Source: Lachnospiraceae bacterium UBA7205 (GTDB lineage Bacteria; Bacillota; Clostridia; Lachnospirales; Lachnospiraceae). Taken from it: 64,000 nucleotides of DNA. The stretch is from the NCBI GenBank assembly GCA_002490665.1, contig DKUL01000065.1:35757-99756 (forward strand), written 5' to 3'. A model generated the notes under the pieces. The model was not told the DNA's origin. It saw only the letters and a list, made by a program, of their open reading frames with translations, and did no database searches. Position numbers and translations under genes: made by a program. Of this stretch, positions 35,495-44,096 are shown piece by piece (position 1 is the stretch's first letter; the number at the start of each line of letters is the position of its first letter).

Positions 35495-35730
35495 AATCCT
35501 TCCTCTCCTACTGCAATGAATTTTCCTGACCGTTTTCCGTTCCATTACACCTACATGCTATTTTATATAAAAATCAGTTGAATGAAAAGAGTATTCGACA
35601 TTTTTTTATCTAAGTTTTATTTTTTTAAGAAATAAATATAAACTTTTTCAACAGATACTTGTTATTTCTGTCAACTTCTTATTATAATGGAAATGTAATT
35701 TTTATATCATATTGCATGAGGAGGAAATAC

Positions 35731-36438
35731 ATGAAAACAAAAATGAAAAAATTTAAAAACCGGATATGTTTTACAATGACGTTTTGTATCCTTCTGTCCG
35801 TACTGTGTGTCATTCCCGCCACGGACAGTTCCGCAAAGGAAAGTGTCGGCAACGGTCTGATTCTTTCGACAGATGCTGTCACCGTCACAACAGACTCTGC
35901 CGCAACATTCACTGCCGCACTTGGACAGGGCTTTGATGCCTCAAGACTCGCCTGTATCGTTGCCGACCCGGATGTTGCCAGCATAACACCTGTCGCATAT
36001 GCTTCCAACATCGCGGCATTTCAGGTAAATTACGGAAACGGCGGTTCCACTGTCGCTGCCATATACAGTCTGGACAATCCGGCAGTGGTCGCATATCTGG
36101 CTGTCAATGCCACGCCGCTAATCATGGATATTCCTGCAAGACTTGGCACAAACCACAGCAATTACTGCAAGGTTGTAAATTATGCGTTCGTGCCCTACGA
36201 CTTTACCTATGCAGATTTCAACGACTATCAGTCCACATTGAACATACAATACCAGTGTGTCTCCTACAAGGATGACGAATTTAACCGCTGGGGATGTTAT
36301 GGGTATTTTTACGATGCAGCGGGAAATGTCCTGTCCAAAGTCCACTTATACGCCAGCTCACTTGCAAAGGACAGAATTTACCACAGCGAGTTTAACGTTC
36401 CCATAAATGCCGTTCGCTTTGCGATTGAAGGATTTTAA
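35731..36438 (+). CDS. Secreted protein of unknown function
   Basis: The ATG at 35731 follows GAGGAGGAAATAC. The 235-residue product has a classical signal peptide (basic N-terminus, FTMTFCILLSVLCVIPA) and mature beta-rich sequence with two regions: about 40-130 resembling a bacterial Ig-like repeat (TVTTDSAATFTAALGQGFD), and about 130-235 with YCKVVNYAFVPYDF. No catalytic motif is recognised. It is divergently transcribed from the RND operon. Confidence 0.6.
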   Translation: MKTKMKKFKNRICFTMTFCILLSVLCVIPATDSSAKESVGNGLILSTDAVTVTTDSAATFTAALGQGFDASRLACIVADPDVASITPVAYASNIAAFQVNYGNGGSTVAAIYSLDNPAVVAYLAVNATPLIMDIPARLGTNHSNYCKVVNYAFVPYDFTYADFNDYQSTLNIQYQCVSYKDDEFNRWGCYGYFYDAAGNVLSKVHLYASSLAKDRIYHSEFNVPINAVRFAIEGF

Positions 36439-36449
36439 ATGCTGCACAT

Positions 36450-36476
36450 AAAAAGAGCGCTTCCGCGCTCTTTTTT
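36450..36476. terminator. Bidirectional terminator
   Basis: AAAAAGAGCGC, a TTCC loop and GCGCTCTTTTTT form an 11-bp stem with T/A tails on both sides, between convergent genes. It ends overlapping the stop of the chemoreceptor-like gene. Confidence 0.88.
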
Positions 36477-37059
36477 ATTCAAATGCATCAATAATTGTAT
36501 TAATCAGGTTTGTTATTTCCTCCACCGACATTTCAATGTCATTGTAGATTCCCGCAGACTGGTTTGACAAATCCTGCATGCTCTTTGCGACAACTGCAAA
36601 TCCAACGCCTGCCTCGCCGCTTCTTGCCGCCTCGATTGTGGCATTCAGGGAAAGGATGGTCTGCTTCTTTGCGATTCCTTTCAGATGCCCTGTCTTTTCA
36701 TTGATTGTCTGCACGAGATGCCCAGACTTCTGGATATCCTTTTTAATCGTGTCAAACTTTCCACCGACATGTCCGTTCGTAAATTCAATATTGGCAAAAT
36801 AATTCAGCTGCTGCCCCAGTACCTCTGCTGCCTTTGTAATCCTTTTGTCAGAAGCCGTATCCGCATAGAAGGTGGCTGCCTTTTCATCATTAACCCGGAT
36901 GTCCATGCTGAAGCTGTCGCCCCCTGTCTGAACCCCGTTATTTCTTGTCAGATATTCGCCCCCATTGCCGACGACAACCGATTTCAGTCCCGAAATTTCC
37001 TCAAAATCGTCCAGTAACATCTGCAGCCTTTCCATATCCATAATATCTTTCAAATCCAT
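36475..37059 (-). CDS. Minimal soluble chemoreceptor-like protein (PocR-type N-terminus)
   Basis: The ATG at 37059 is preceded by GGAGG and gives 194 residues. No membrane segment is present. The N-terminus, MDMERLQMLLDDFEEISGLKSVVV, resembles the start of a PocR ligand-binding domain, and the C-terminal half carries the receptor tip EAARSGEAGVGFAVVAKSM. The signalling hairpin is much shorter than in ordinary MCPs (under 110 residues) and there is no HAMP domain. It could control chemotaxis kinase arrays or another process. Confidence 0.7.
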   Translation of the reverse strand: MDLKDIMDMERLQMLLDDFEEISGLKSVVVGNGGEYLTRNNGVQTGGDSFSMDIRVNDEKAATFYADTASDKRITKAAEVLGQQLNYFANIEFTNGHVGGKFDTIKKDIQKSGHLVQTINEKTGHLKGIAKKQTILSLNATIEAARSGEAGVGFAVVAKSMQDLSNQSAGIYNDIEMSVEEITNLINTIIDAFE

Positions 37060-37144
37060 AAATAGTATCCTCCAATCCGCACAAACAATTATTATCTGTA
37101 TTATATCGGAATTTTCAGAAAACTTCAACCATTATCTGCATTCT

Positions 37145-38827
37145 TTACTTCAGTTTTTTTTTGCGCGCCGTCGTTATCAGCTCCCGCGCGTTTTCCCTTA
37201 CCGTGTCTGTAATCTCATCGCTCCCCAGCATCCTCGCAAGCTCATCCACCGTCTCACTCTCGGTCAGCTGTGTGATATCCGTGACGGTCTTGTTTTTGAC
37301 TGTCTGCTTTGCTATCTTATAATGGCAGTCTGCCATGGCGGCAATCTGTGGCAAATGTGTAATACAGATAATCTGATGGCTCTGTGAGAGTGTGCCAAGC
37401 TTCTCTGATACCTTCCATGCCGTCTTACCGCTGATTCCGGTGTCAATCTCGTCAAAAATCATGGTCGGTATCCTGTCCCTTGATGCCAGCACCGTCTTGA
37501 TTGCCAGCATGATACGTGAAAGCTCGCCGCCGCTCGCCACATTTCCAAGGCTCTTTAACGGCTCACCCGGATTGGTCGATATCATAAACTCCACGTCATC
37601 AAAACCATTGGATGCCATCTCTTCCTTCTGCCGTACCTGTATCTCAAACCTGACATCCATGAAATTGAGGTCTGTAAGCGCCCCGACCATGTCCTTCGCC
37701 AGTTTATCCGCCTCCTTGCTGCGGATTCTGGATGCCTTCTTACATAACTTTTCAAGCTGCTCCTGCGTCTTGTGTAAGGTTTCCTCCAACGTTTGCCGAT
37801 AAGTGTCCGCATTCCTGAGCTTCTCAATCTTCTCCGCTATCTCGCTTTGGTAGGAAAGGACTGCCGAAATACTGTTGCCATACTTTAATTTCAGATGATT
37901 CAGCAGGTTGAGCCGTTCCTCCATCTGCGCAAACAGTTCCCCGTCAAATTCCATATCGGACATGTATTCCGCTATTCCACGGTTAAAATCGCTTATCAGC
38001 GCATCTATATTCTCAAGCTCATCGGCAAGCTCTCGTGCCCTGTCGTCATACCCCTCCACGCTGCGCAGCTCCCTTACCGCATGACCAACTGCATCCGCCG
38101 CAGTCTGGTCACCGTTTCCGGTTAACTGGTATGCCTTTGATGCTGCCTCGACAATCTGGCGGCTGTTTGCCATCCTGCGGTAATCGCGCTCAAGCTCCTC
38201 ATCCTCCCCTGGCGTAAGTCCGGCCTCCTCTATCTCATGAAACTCAAACTCCGCAAGGGACAGCTCCTTTGCCTTTGTGCCGTCATCCACGCAGAACTCT
38301 GCGAGTTCTTTCTTTACCCTGGTGTATTCAAGGTACTTTTCCCTGATTTTTTCTTTGATGTCCGCAAGCTCGTCGCCTGCAAAAGAATCCAGAATTTCCA
38401 TGTGGTTTTTCTTGTATAGAAGTGACTGGTGCTCATGCTGTCCATGAATGTCAATCAAAAGCTCTGAAAGCGCCTTTATCTGTTTTGCCGTCACGGTCTC
38501 GCCACATATTTTAAACAGGTTACGGCTCTGCTGTATCTTCCGCTGGATAATGACAATGCCGTCTTCCTCGACAGGAATCTCGAGCGCCCGAATCTCCCGC
38601 TGCATTTCATCGTCTGTCACCTGGAATACAAGCTCAACAAGGGCATAATCCGCCCCTGTCCTTATCATATCCTTATCGGCGCGCGCACCCAGCGCAAGGT
38701 TGATGGAACCGATAATAATCGATTTTCCGGCACCTGTCTCGCCACTTAGGATATTCAGCCCATCCCCAAAATTCACTTCCGTCTCCGATATCAGAGCCAG
38801 ATTTTTCACATGTAAGCTTACTAACAT
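37145..38827 (-). CDS. recN: DNA repair protein RecN
   Basis: The 560-residue SMC-like ATPase has Walker A GETGAGKSI near its start, a central coiled coil (about 155-360), the signature ASGGELSRIMLAIK and Walker B PTMIFDEIDTGISG. It is a normal-length RecN that acts early in double-strand break repair. It follows argR by 11 bp, the usual order in Firmicutes. Confidence 0.96.
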   Translation of the reverse strand: MLVSLHVKNLALISETEVNFGDGLNILSGETGAGKSIIIGSINLALGARADKDMIRTGADYALVELVFQVTDDEMQREIRALEIPVEEDGIVIIQRKIQQSRNLFKICGETVTAKQIKALSELLIDIHGQHEHQSLLYKKNHMEILDSFAGDELADIKEKIREKYLEYTRVKKELAEFCVDDGTKAKELSLAEFEFHEIEEAGLTPGEDEELERDYRRMANSRQIVEAASKAYQLTGNGDQTAADAVGHAVRELRSVEGYDDRARELADELENIDALISDFNRGIAEYMSDMEFDGELFAQMEERLNLLNHLKLKYGNSISAVLSYQSEIAEKIEKLRNADTYRQTLEETLHKTQEQLEKLCKKASRIRSKEADKLAKDMVGALTDLNFMDVRFEIQVRQKEEMASNGFDDVEFMISTNPGEPLKSLGNVASGGELSRIMLAIKTVLASRDRIPTMIFDEIDTGISGKTAWKVSEKLGTLSQSHQIICITHLPQIAAMADCHYKIAKQTVKNKTVTDITQLTESETVDELARMLGSDEITDTVRENARELITTARKKKLK

Positions 38828-38838
38828 ATTTTCCGTCC

Positions 38839-39291
38839 CTAACCTTTTATAATCTCGTCCAGCTTTTGCATCACGGCTTCTGTGTCCTCCACTGACCGCA
38901 CTGCCGCAAATATGGTGTCATCGCCAGCTATACAGCCTACAATCTCCGTAAACCGCATGGCATCAATTGCCGCGGCAACCGCCATTGCCATTCCCTGCAC
39001 CGTCTTGATGACCAGAATGTTCTGTGCCATCGTCATGGAGACATATCCGTCCCGCAGCACACGGATATACTTATCCCCCAGCCTGCCGTCATCGCTTTGC
39101 AGTATAATGTATTTCTGTCTGCCGTTTCCTGCCGATATCTTTGAGAGACGAAGCTCCCTGATGTCCCTTGATACGGTAGCCTGCGTGACATCAAACCCCT
39201 CCTTGCGAAGGTACGCTGCCAGCTCCTCCTGCGTCTCAATGTCATATTTATTAATCAGCTCCACCACGACCTCATGTCTTTCCCTTTTCAT
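38839..39291 (-). CDS. argR: Arginine repressor ArgR
   Basis: The likely start at 39291 gives 150 residues. The winged-helix DNA-binding domain has TQATVSRDIRELRLSK, and the C-terminal hexamerisation and arginine-binding domain has GCIAGDDTIF, where the Asp pair binds arginine. It should repress arginine synthesis and activate catabolism. It lies in the conserved nadK-argR-recN block. Confidence 0.93.
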   Translation of the reverse strand: MKRERHEVVVELINKYDIETQEELAAYLRKEGFDVTQATVSRDIRELRLSKISAGNGRQKYIILQSDDGRLGDKYIRVLRDGYVSMTMAQNILVIKTVQGMAMAVAAAIDAMRFTEIVGCIAGDDTIFAAVRSVEDTEAVMQKLDEIIKG

Positions 39292-39317
39292 CCAAAACCC
39301 CCGTACCGCTTCCCACA

Positions 39318-40127
39318 CTATGTTTTCATCTTTTTATGCAGTGTGTCAAGAAAGCTTACCTCGTTTAGTTTAATAATTTTCGTCACCTTGTCCGAACGGA
39401 TAATCCTGATTTTGTCACCCTCGTTCAAATTCACCGGACACCTTCCGTCAAAGCTGGCATCCACCTCCTGCCGCTCGCCTGGCTTGCACTGCCCGATTTC
39501 AATGTCAACCACGTCGTCCTCCGCAAGAATGATTGTCCGGTTATTTACCAGCGTGTGCGAGCAGACGGGCGTCAGCATAATCAGTCTTGCCCGCGGTTCG
39601 ACGATGGGTCCCCCTGCCGACAGATTGTAGGCTGTAGACCCTGTCGGCGTGGACACAATCATCCCATCCGCACTATATGTACTCAGCAAACGTCCATTGA
39701 CATAAATATTGAAATTAATGACATGAAGCGCACCTTTCCGGTTGATTACAATGTCATTCAATGCAGTCTGGGGATTGGAGCTGGTACCCGCTATCACAGG
39801 GATTCCGCTTAACATCATACGCGGTTCAATGTCATACCGGTTCTCCATAAGGCTGTCAAGTGCCGATTCGATGTCCTCCCTCTCAACCTCCGCAAGGTAA
39901 CCGAGCGTGCCGAGATTCACGCCTATCATCGGAATATGGCAGGACACATACTCCCGCGCCGCCCGAAGCATCGTTCCGTCCCCGCCAAGCACAATGATTC
40001 CCTCAACCTTGTCATTGACGGCGTCACTGCACACGCACCCTTTCAGGTTCAGGTAATCCCGTATATACCGGGTTGTCTCGCCGCTCCCATCCTTTAAATG
40101 GTTCGCATAAATATAAAAATTCTTCAT
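39318..40127 (-). CDS. nadK: NAD kinase
   Basis: The ATG at 40127 follows GGGAG and gives 269 residues. The GGDGTMLRAAR motif holds the catalytic Asp, and TPTGSTAYNLSAGGPIVEP the conserved NAD-binding loop. The enzyme phosphorylates NAD to NADP using ATP or polyphosphate. It lies between tlyA and argR, a common clostridial arrangement. Confidence 0.95.
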   Translation of the reverse strand: MKNFYIYANHLKDGSGETTRYIRDYLNLKGCVCSDAVNDKVEGIIVLGGDGTMLRAAREYVSCHIPMIGVNLGTLGYLAEVEREDIESALDSLMENRYDIEPRMMLSGIPVIAGTSSNPQTALNDIVINRKGALHVINFNIYVNGRLLSTYSADGMIVSTPTGSTAYNLSAGGPIVEPRARLIMLTPVCSHTLVNNRTIILAEDDVVDIEIGQCKPGERQEVDASFDGRCPVNLNEGDKIRIIRSDKVTKIIKLNEVSFLDTLHKKMKT

Positions 40128-40142
40128 ACAGGCTCCCAACTA

Positions 40143-40979
40143 TCAAACTGATTCCAGTGTCTTGTGTGCTTCCTCTACCGTCTCATGAATCAATGCCGTA
40201 TAACAGTCCCTGACAAGCTCCGCCGCATCAGACGCTTCATGCGGCTCCGCCCTGAGCAGATGCATCAGGTATTCAATATTTCCCTCCGGTCCCCGAATCG
40301 GGGAAAAGTCAAGGCTTAAAATCTCAAACCCGTTTTCCAGGGTAAAGGCAAACACCTTTTCAATGACCTCCCTGTGCACGGCCGGATCCCTCACAACACC
40401 CTTTTTTCCAACCTTCTCCCTGCCCGCCTCAAACTGCGGCTTAATCAGGCATACCATCTGTGCATTTGGCTTAAGCAGACGGTAGGCAGGTTCTAATATC
40501 TTGTCCAGCGATATGAAGGAAACATCAACCGACGCAAAATCAATCCTGTCCGCAATATCTTCTGGATTTATGTAGCGGAAATTCGTTTTTTCCATACAGA
40601 CAACCCGCTCATCATTCCGGAGCTTCCATGCAAGCTGCCCATGTCCTACATCAACAGAATAAACCTTTGCCGCCCCGTTTTGCAGCATGCAGTCTGTAAA
40701 ACCGCCTGTGGATGCCCCGATATCCATACATATTTTATCCAAAAGCTCCAGCTGAAACCGGTCTACTGCCTTCTCCAGCTTTAAACCGCCGCGGCTCACA
40801 TACCGGAGCGTATTCCCCCTGACCTCAAGCCGGGCTTTTGTCTCGTCGAACATGGCACCCGCCTTGTCCTCCTTCTGGTCATTCACATAAACACAGCCCG
40901 CCATAATCACGGCCTTCGCCTTCTCACGCGACTCCGCAAGTCCCTGTTTTACCAGCAGTACATCCAATCGCTCTTTCAT
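40143..40979 (-). CDS. tlyA: TlyA-family rRNA 2'-O-methyltransferase
   Basis: The 278-residue protein has an N-terminal S4 RNA-binding domain (about 1-62, RLDVLLVKQGLAESREKAK) and an FtsJ-like methyltransferase domain with MDIGASTGGFTDCML as the SAM-binding motif. TlyA methylates 16S and/or 23S rRNA at cytidine 2'-OH. It follows dxs, as in many Firmicutes. Confidence 0.93.
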   Translation of the reverse strand: MKERLDVLLVKQGLAESREKAKAVIMAGCVYVNDQKEDKAGAMFDETKARLEVRGNTLRYVSRGGLKLEKAVDRFQLELLDKICMDIGASTGGFTDCMLQNGAAKVYSVDVGHGQLAWKLRNDERVVCMEKTNFRYINPEDIADRIDFASVDVSFISLDKILEPAYRLLKPNAQMVCLIKPQFEAGREKVGKKGVVRDPAVHREVIEKVFAFTLENGFEILSLDFSPIRGPEGNIEYLMHLLRAEPHEASDAAELVRDCYTALIHETVEEAHKTLESV

Positions 40980-41008
40980 TGTCCTGCGCCTTTCCTATAT
41001 CGTGAATC

Positions 41009-42865
41009 TTATCGCAGGCATTCCAGTATTCTGCCCACAATCGTATTGGCATCAATTCCGACCTCCTGACGCAGGATTTCGACATTTCCATGCTCCACAT
41101 ACTCATCCGGAATATGGATTGTCAGCAGCCTTACGCCGGGACAGTTTTCATCAAGATAGTCCCGCACCTTCTCACCAAATCCCCCGCTTGCAACATTTTC
41201 CTCCAGCGTCACGATAAGCCTGTGGCTGCGCGCCGCCTCGTCAAGCATTTCCGTGTCAACCGGCTTCACAAACCGCGCATTGACAATGCTGCACGCAAAT
41301 CCTTTCGCAATCAGTTCTTCCCTGACTGTGAGCGCTGTCTTGACCATGCTTCCCACGGCAATAAGCGCTATATCCTTCTCATGATAAATCCACTCTGCCT
41401 TTCCGAACCGAATCGGCTCCCGGTATTCGCGCAGCCCGTCATACGCCTCTCCTCTCGGATACCGCAGCGCGATGGGTCCCGCAAAGGAGACAGCGAATTT
41501 CAGCATGTCGGAAAGCTCCCACTTGTTCTTGGGTGCCATGATGTGCATATTCGGTATGGATGACAAGTAAGACAAGTCAAAAATTCCCTGGTGTGTCTCC
41601 CCATCGCTTCCCACAAGCCCTGCCCGGTCTATGGCAAACACCACTGGCAAATTCTGTATGCAGACGTCATGCAGAATCTGGTCGTAAGCCCTCTGCAAAA
41701 AAGAAGAATAGATGGCAACGACTGGCTTCATGCCTCCCGCGGCAAGCCCTGCCGCAAAGGTCACGGCATGTTCCTCCGCGATGCCGACATCAAAAAAGCG
41801 CTCCGGATACATATTGCGGAACCTTTTGAGCCCTGTGCCGTCAGGCATTGCCGCAGTGATTGCCACGATATCCTCGCATCTGTCCCCCAGCTTGCACATC
41901 ACCGTGGAGAATACATCCGTGTAGCTCGACTTTGTCTTTGGCGTAAGCGGCAGGCCTGTTTCTATGTCAAACGGCTCTGCGCCGTGAAACCTTGCCGGAT
42001 GCTTCTCTGCCGGCACGAAGCCTTTTCCCTTCTGTGTCAGGACATGTACCAGCACTGCGGACTTACAGCGCTTTGCCTCGCGGAACACTTTCAGCATCGC
42101 ATTGATATTGTGTCCGTCCACGGGTCCCAGATAGGTAATGCCCATATCCTCAAAAAACATGCCCGGAATGACAAGCTGCTTCACGGAGCTTTTCGCCCTG
42201 CGGATACTGGAGACAATCGGCTCGCCCAGCCTTGACTCCATCAGCGAGTTGTAGATGCCTTCCTTCATGTCAAGGTACTTGTCCGCCGTGCGGATATTGT
42301 TCAGGTACTTTGACATGCCGCCTACATTTTCCGAGATGGACATATTGTTGTCATTGAGCACGATAATAAAGTTTTTCTTGATGCGTGCGGCATTGTTCAG
42401 CGCCTCGTATGCCATTCCGCCCGTAAGGGAGCCGTCCCCGATGACAGAAATAATTGTGTGATCCTCGTTTCTGAGATCCCGCGCCTTTACAAGCCCCAGG
42501 CCTGCCGATATGGACGTAGAGCTATGACCTGTGTCAAAGCAGTCGCACGCACTTTCCTTTCTCTTGGGAAATCCACTCATGCCGCCATATTTCCTGAGAC
42601 TCTCAAAGCCAGACCGCCTGCCTGTAAGCAGTTTGTGCGTGTAGGACTGGTGCCCGACATCCCACACAATTTTATCCTTTGGAAGGTTCAGGCTTAAATG
42701 CAGCGCCATGGTAAGCTCCACGGCACCGAGATTGGAGCCCAGGTGTCCCCCCGTGACACTTATTTTCCGAATCAGGAATTCCCGTATCTCCTCCGCAAGC
42801 AGATTCAGGTTTTCCGGCGCCACATTTTTGATATCATTTTCTTTTTCTATTGTTTCCAGTATCAT
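41009..42865 (-). CDS. dxs: 1-deoxy-D-xylulose-5-phosphate synthase
   Basis: The 618-residue thiamine-diphosphate enzyme carries GDGSLTGGMAYEALNNA and the loop LNDNNMSIS, which together bind ThDP. GIAEEHAVTFAAGLA and DRAGLVGSDGETHQG are in the second half. It condenses pyruvate and glyceraldehyde-3-phosphate in the MEP isoprenoid pathway. GGAGG lies 11 bases before the ATG. A 38-nt hairpin repeat lies 78-117 bases upstream. Confidence 0.97.
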   Translation of the reverse strand: MILETIEKENDIKNVAPENLNLLAEEIREFLIRKISVTGGHLGSNLGAVELTMALHLSLNLPKDKIVWDVGHQSYTHKLLTGRRSGFESLRKYGGMSGFPKRKESACDCFDTGHSSTSISAGLGLVKARDLRNEDHTIISVIGDGSLTGGMAYEALNNAARIKKNFIIVLNDNNMSISENVGGMSKYLNNIRTADKYLDMKEGIYNSLMESRLGEPIVSSIRRAKSSVKQLVIPGMFFEDMGITYLGPVDGHNINAMLKVFREAKRCKSAVLVHVLTQKGKGFVPAEKHPARFHGAEPFDIETGLPLTPKTKSSYTDVFSTVMCKLGDRCEDIVAITAAMPDGTGLKRFRNMYPERFFDVGIAEEHAVTFAAGLAAGGMKPVVAIYSSFLQRAYDQILHDVCIQNLPVVFAIDRAGLVGSDGETHQGIFDLSYLSSIPNMHIMAPKNKWELSDMLKFAVSFAGPIALRYPRGEAYDGLREYREPIRFGKAEWIYHEKDIALIAVGSMVKTALTVREELIAKGFACSIVNARFVKPVDTEMLDEAARSHRLIVTLEENVASGGFGEKVRDYLDENCPGVRLLTIHIPDEYVEHGNVEILRQEVGIDANTIVGRILECLR

Positions 42866-42943
42866 CGTGCACTTGTCCTCCGTGTCACAAACAGCAAAAC
42901 ACTATGTTATGGCATATTTCCTTATGCGGCTGTGTGCATCACA

Positions 42944-42981
42944 TTATACTGAGCGGTCAGCCTTTTCGACCGCCAGTATAA
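42944..42981. repeat. 38-nt hairpin repeat, copy 1
   Basis: The sequence opens TTATACTGAGCGGTCAGC and forms an 8+6-bp stem with one bulged A around a 9-base loop AGCCTTTTC. A second copy with three differences is at 57601-57638. In both, CATCAC and one variable base precede it. It lies between ispA and dxs. Confidence 0.75.
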
Positions 42982-42994
42982 CTGATACACAGCG

Positions 42995-43900
42995 TTATTT
43001 GATGCGTGTAATCAGACTGCGTATCAGTTCCATCAGAAATTCATTCCGAAATCCCTTTTCTTCTAGGGATTCCAGCTGTTCTATGGCATGATTTGACATC
43101 TCCCGCTGTTCTCTGGAAGCTTCCTCTATCCCTTTCAGGGTCACATATGTAGTTTTATTGTTTTTCTCATCGCTCCCAACAGGTTTTCCGAGTGTCTCAA
43201 GGGTACTTGTCACGTCAAGAATATCGTCCTGTATCTGAAATGCCACGCCGATTTCATATGCCGCCCTTTCTACCAAAGCAGTCTGCTGCGCATCCGCTCC
43301 GGCAAGCACTGCGCCTATCATCATGGCTGCCTGTATCAATGCCGCCGTCTTATGCTCATGGATATAAAGCAAATGTTCCTCCGTCACTTTGCTGCCCAGA
43401 TTTTCCGCCTCGATATCGGCAGTCTGTCCGCCAATCATTCCATAGATACCTGCCTTGTTCGCAAGTATTGCAAGAGCTCTTGCATTTCTCTTTATATCGC
43501 TTTCAGAAATTTCAAAACTTTTCAGTGCCGTCTCAAATGCAAGGTTTAACAGTCCGTCTCCCGCAAGGACAGCCATGGCATCCCCATACACGACCCATGT
43601 GGTCTTTCTGCCCCTGCGGTATTCGTCATTATCCATTGCCGGAAGGTCGTCATGCACAAGAGAATAGGTGTGAATCATCTCAATCGCTGCCATGAACGGT
43701 TCTATGACCTTCCCCGTGCCGCCAAAAAGCCGGTAGGTTTCTGCCATCAGCATCGGACGCAGCCGCTTGCCGCCTGCATTCACACTGTAGTTCATTGCCT
43801 GCATCACGGTCTTCGCCCATCCTTCCTCCGCCGGAAGGAACGCCCCGAGTATTTCCTCAGTCTCTTTCACTTTTTCGTTCCATACATTATCAAAATTCAT
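42995..43900 (-). CDS. ispA: Geranyl/farnesyl diphosphate synthase
   Basis: The start is taken as the ATG at 43900, which overlaps the xseB stop, giving 301 residues. The first Asp-rich motif is DDLPAMDND and the second DDILD, both needed for Mg2+-diphosphate binding. It elongates isoprenoid diphosphates made downstream of Dxs. An earlier ATG at 43918 is also in frame. The xseB-ispA-dxs order is conserved. Confidence 0.93.
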   Translation of the reverse strand: MNFDNVWNEKVKETEEILGAFLPAEEGWAKTVMQAMNYSVNAGGKRLRPMLMAETYRLFGGTGKVIEPFMAAIEMIHTYSLVHDDLPAMDNDEYRRGRKTTWVVYGDAMAVLAGDGLLNLAFETALKSFEISESDIKRNARALAILANKAGIYGMIGGQTADIEAENLGSKVTEEHLLYIHEHKTAALIQAAMMIGAVLAGADAQQTALVERAAYEIGVAFQIQDDILDVTSTLETLGKPVGSDEKNNKTTYVTLKGIEEASREQREMSNHAIEQLESLEEKGFRNEFLMELIRSLITRIK

Positions 43901-44096
43901 CCAATTCACCATTTTCATTTAATTTGAGGACTTCCTTCTCCACCTTGTCAATCCTGTCATTGCAGGACTTGACAAGCTTCATGCCCTCCTTATACAGTTT
44001 AAAGGATTCCTCGAGCGGAATGTCCTCCTGTTCCAGTTTTCCTATCGTGCCCTCAAGCTTCTCAAATATCTGTTCCAGTGTCAGCTCCTTCGCCAT
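43890..44096 (-). CDS. xseB: Exodeoxyribonuclease VII small subunit
   Basis: The 68-residue helical protein has LTLEQIFEKLEGTIGKLEQE and LEESFKLYKEGMKLVKSC, the family signature. GGAGG lies 6 bases before its ATG. The gene overlaps xseA by 35 bp and ispA by about 11 bp. Several small subunits assemble with one XseA. Confidence 0.93.
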   Translation of the reverse strand: MAKELTLEQIFEKLEGTIGKLEQEDIPLEESFKLYKEGMKLVKSCNDRIDKVEKEVLKLNENGELDEF

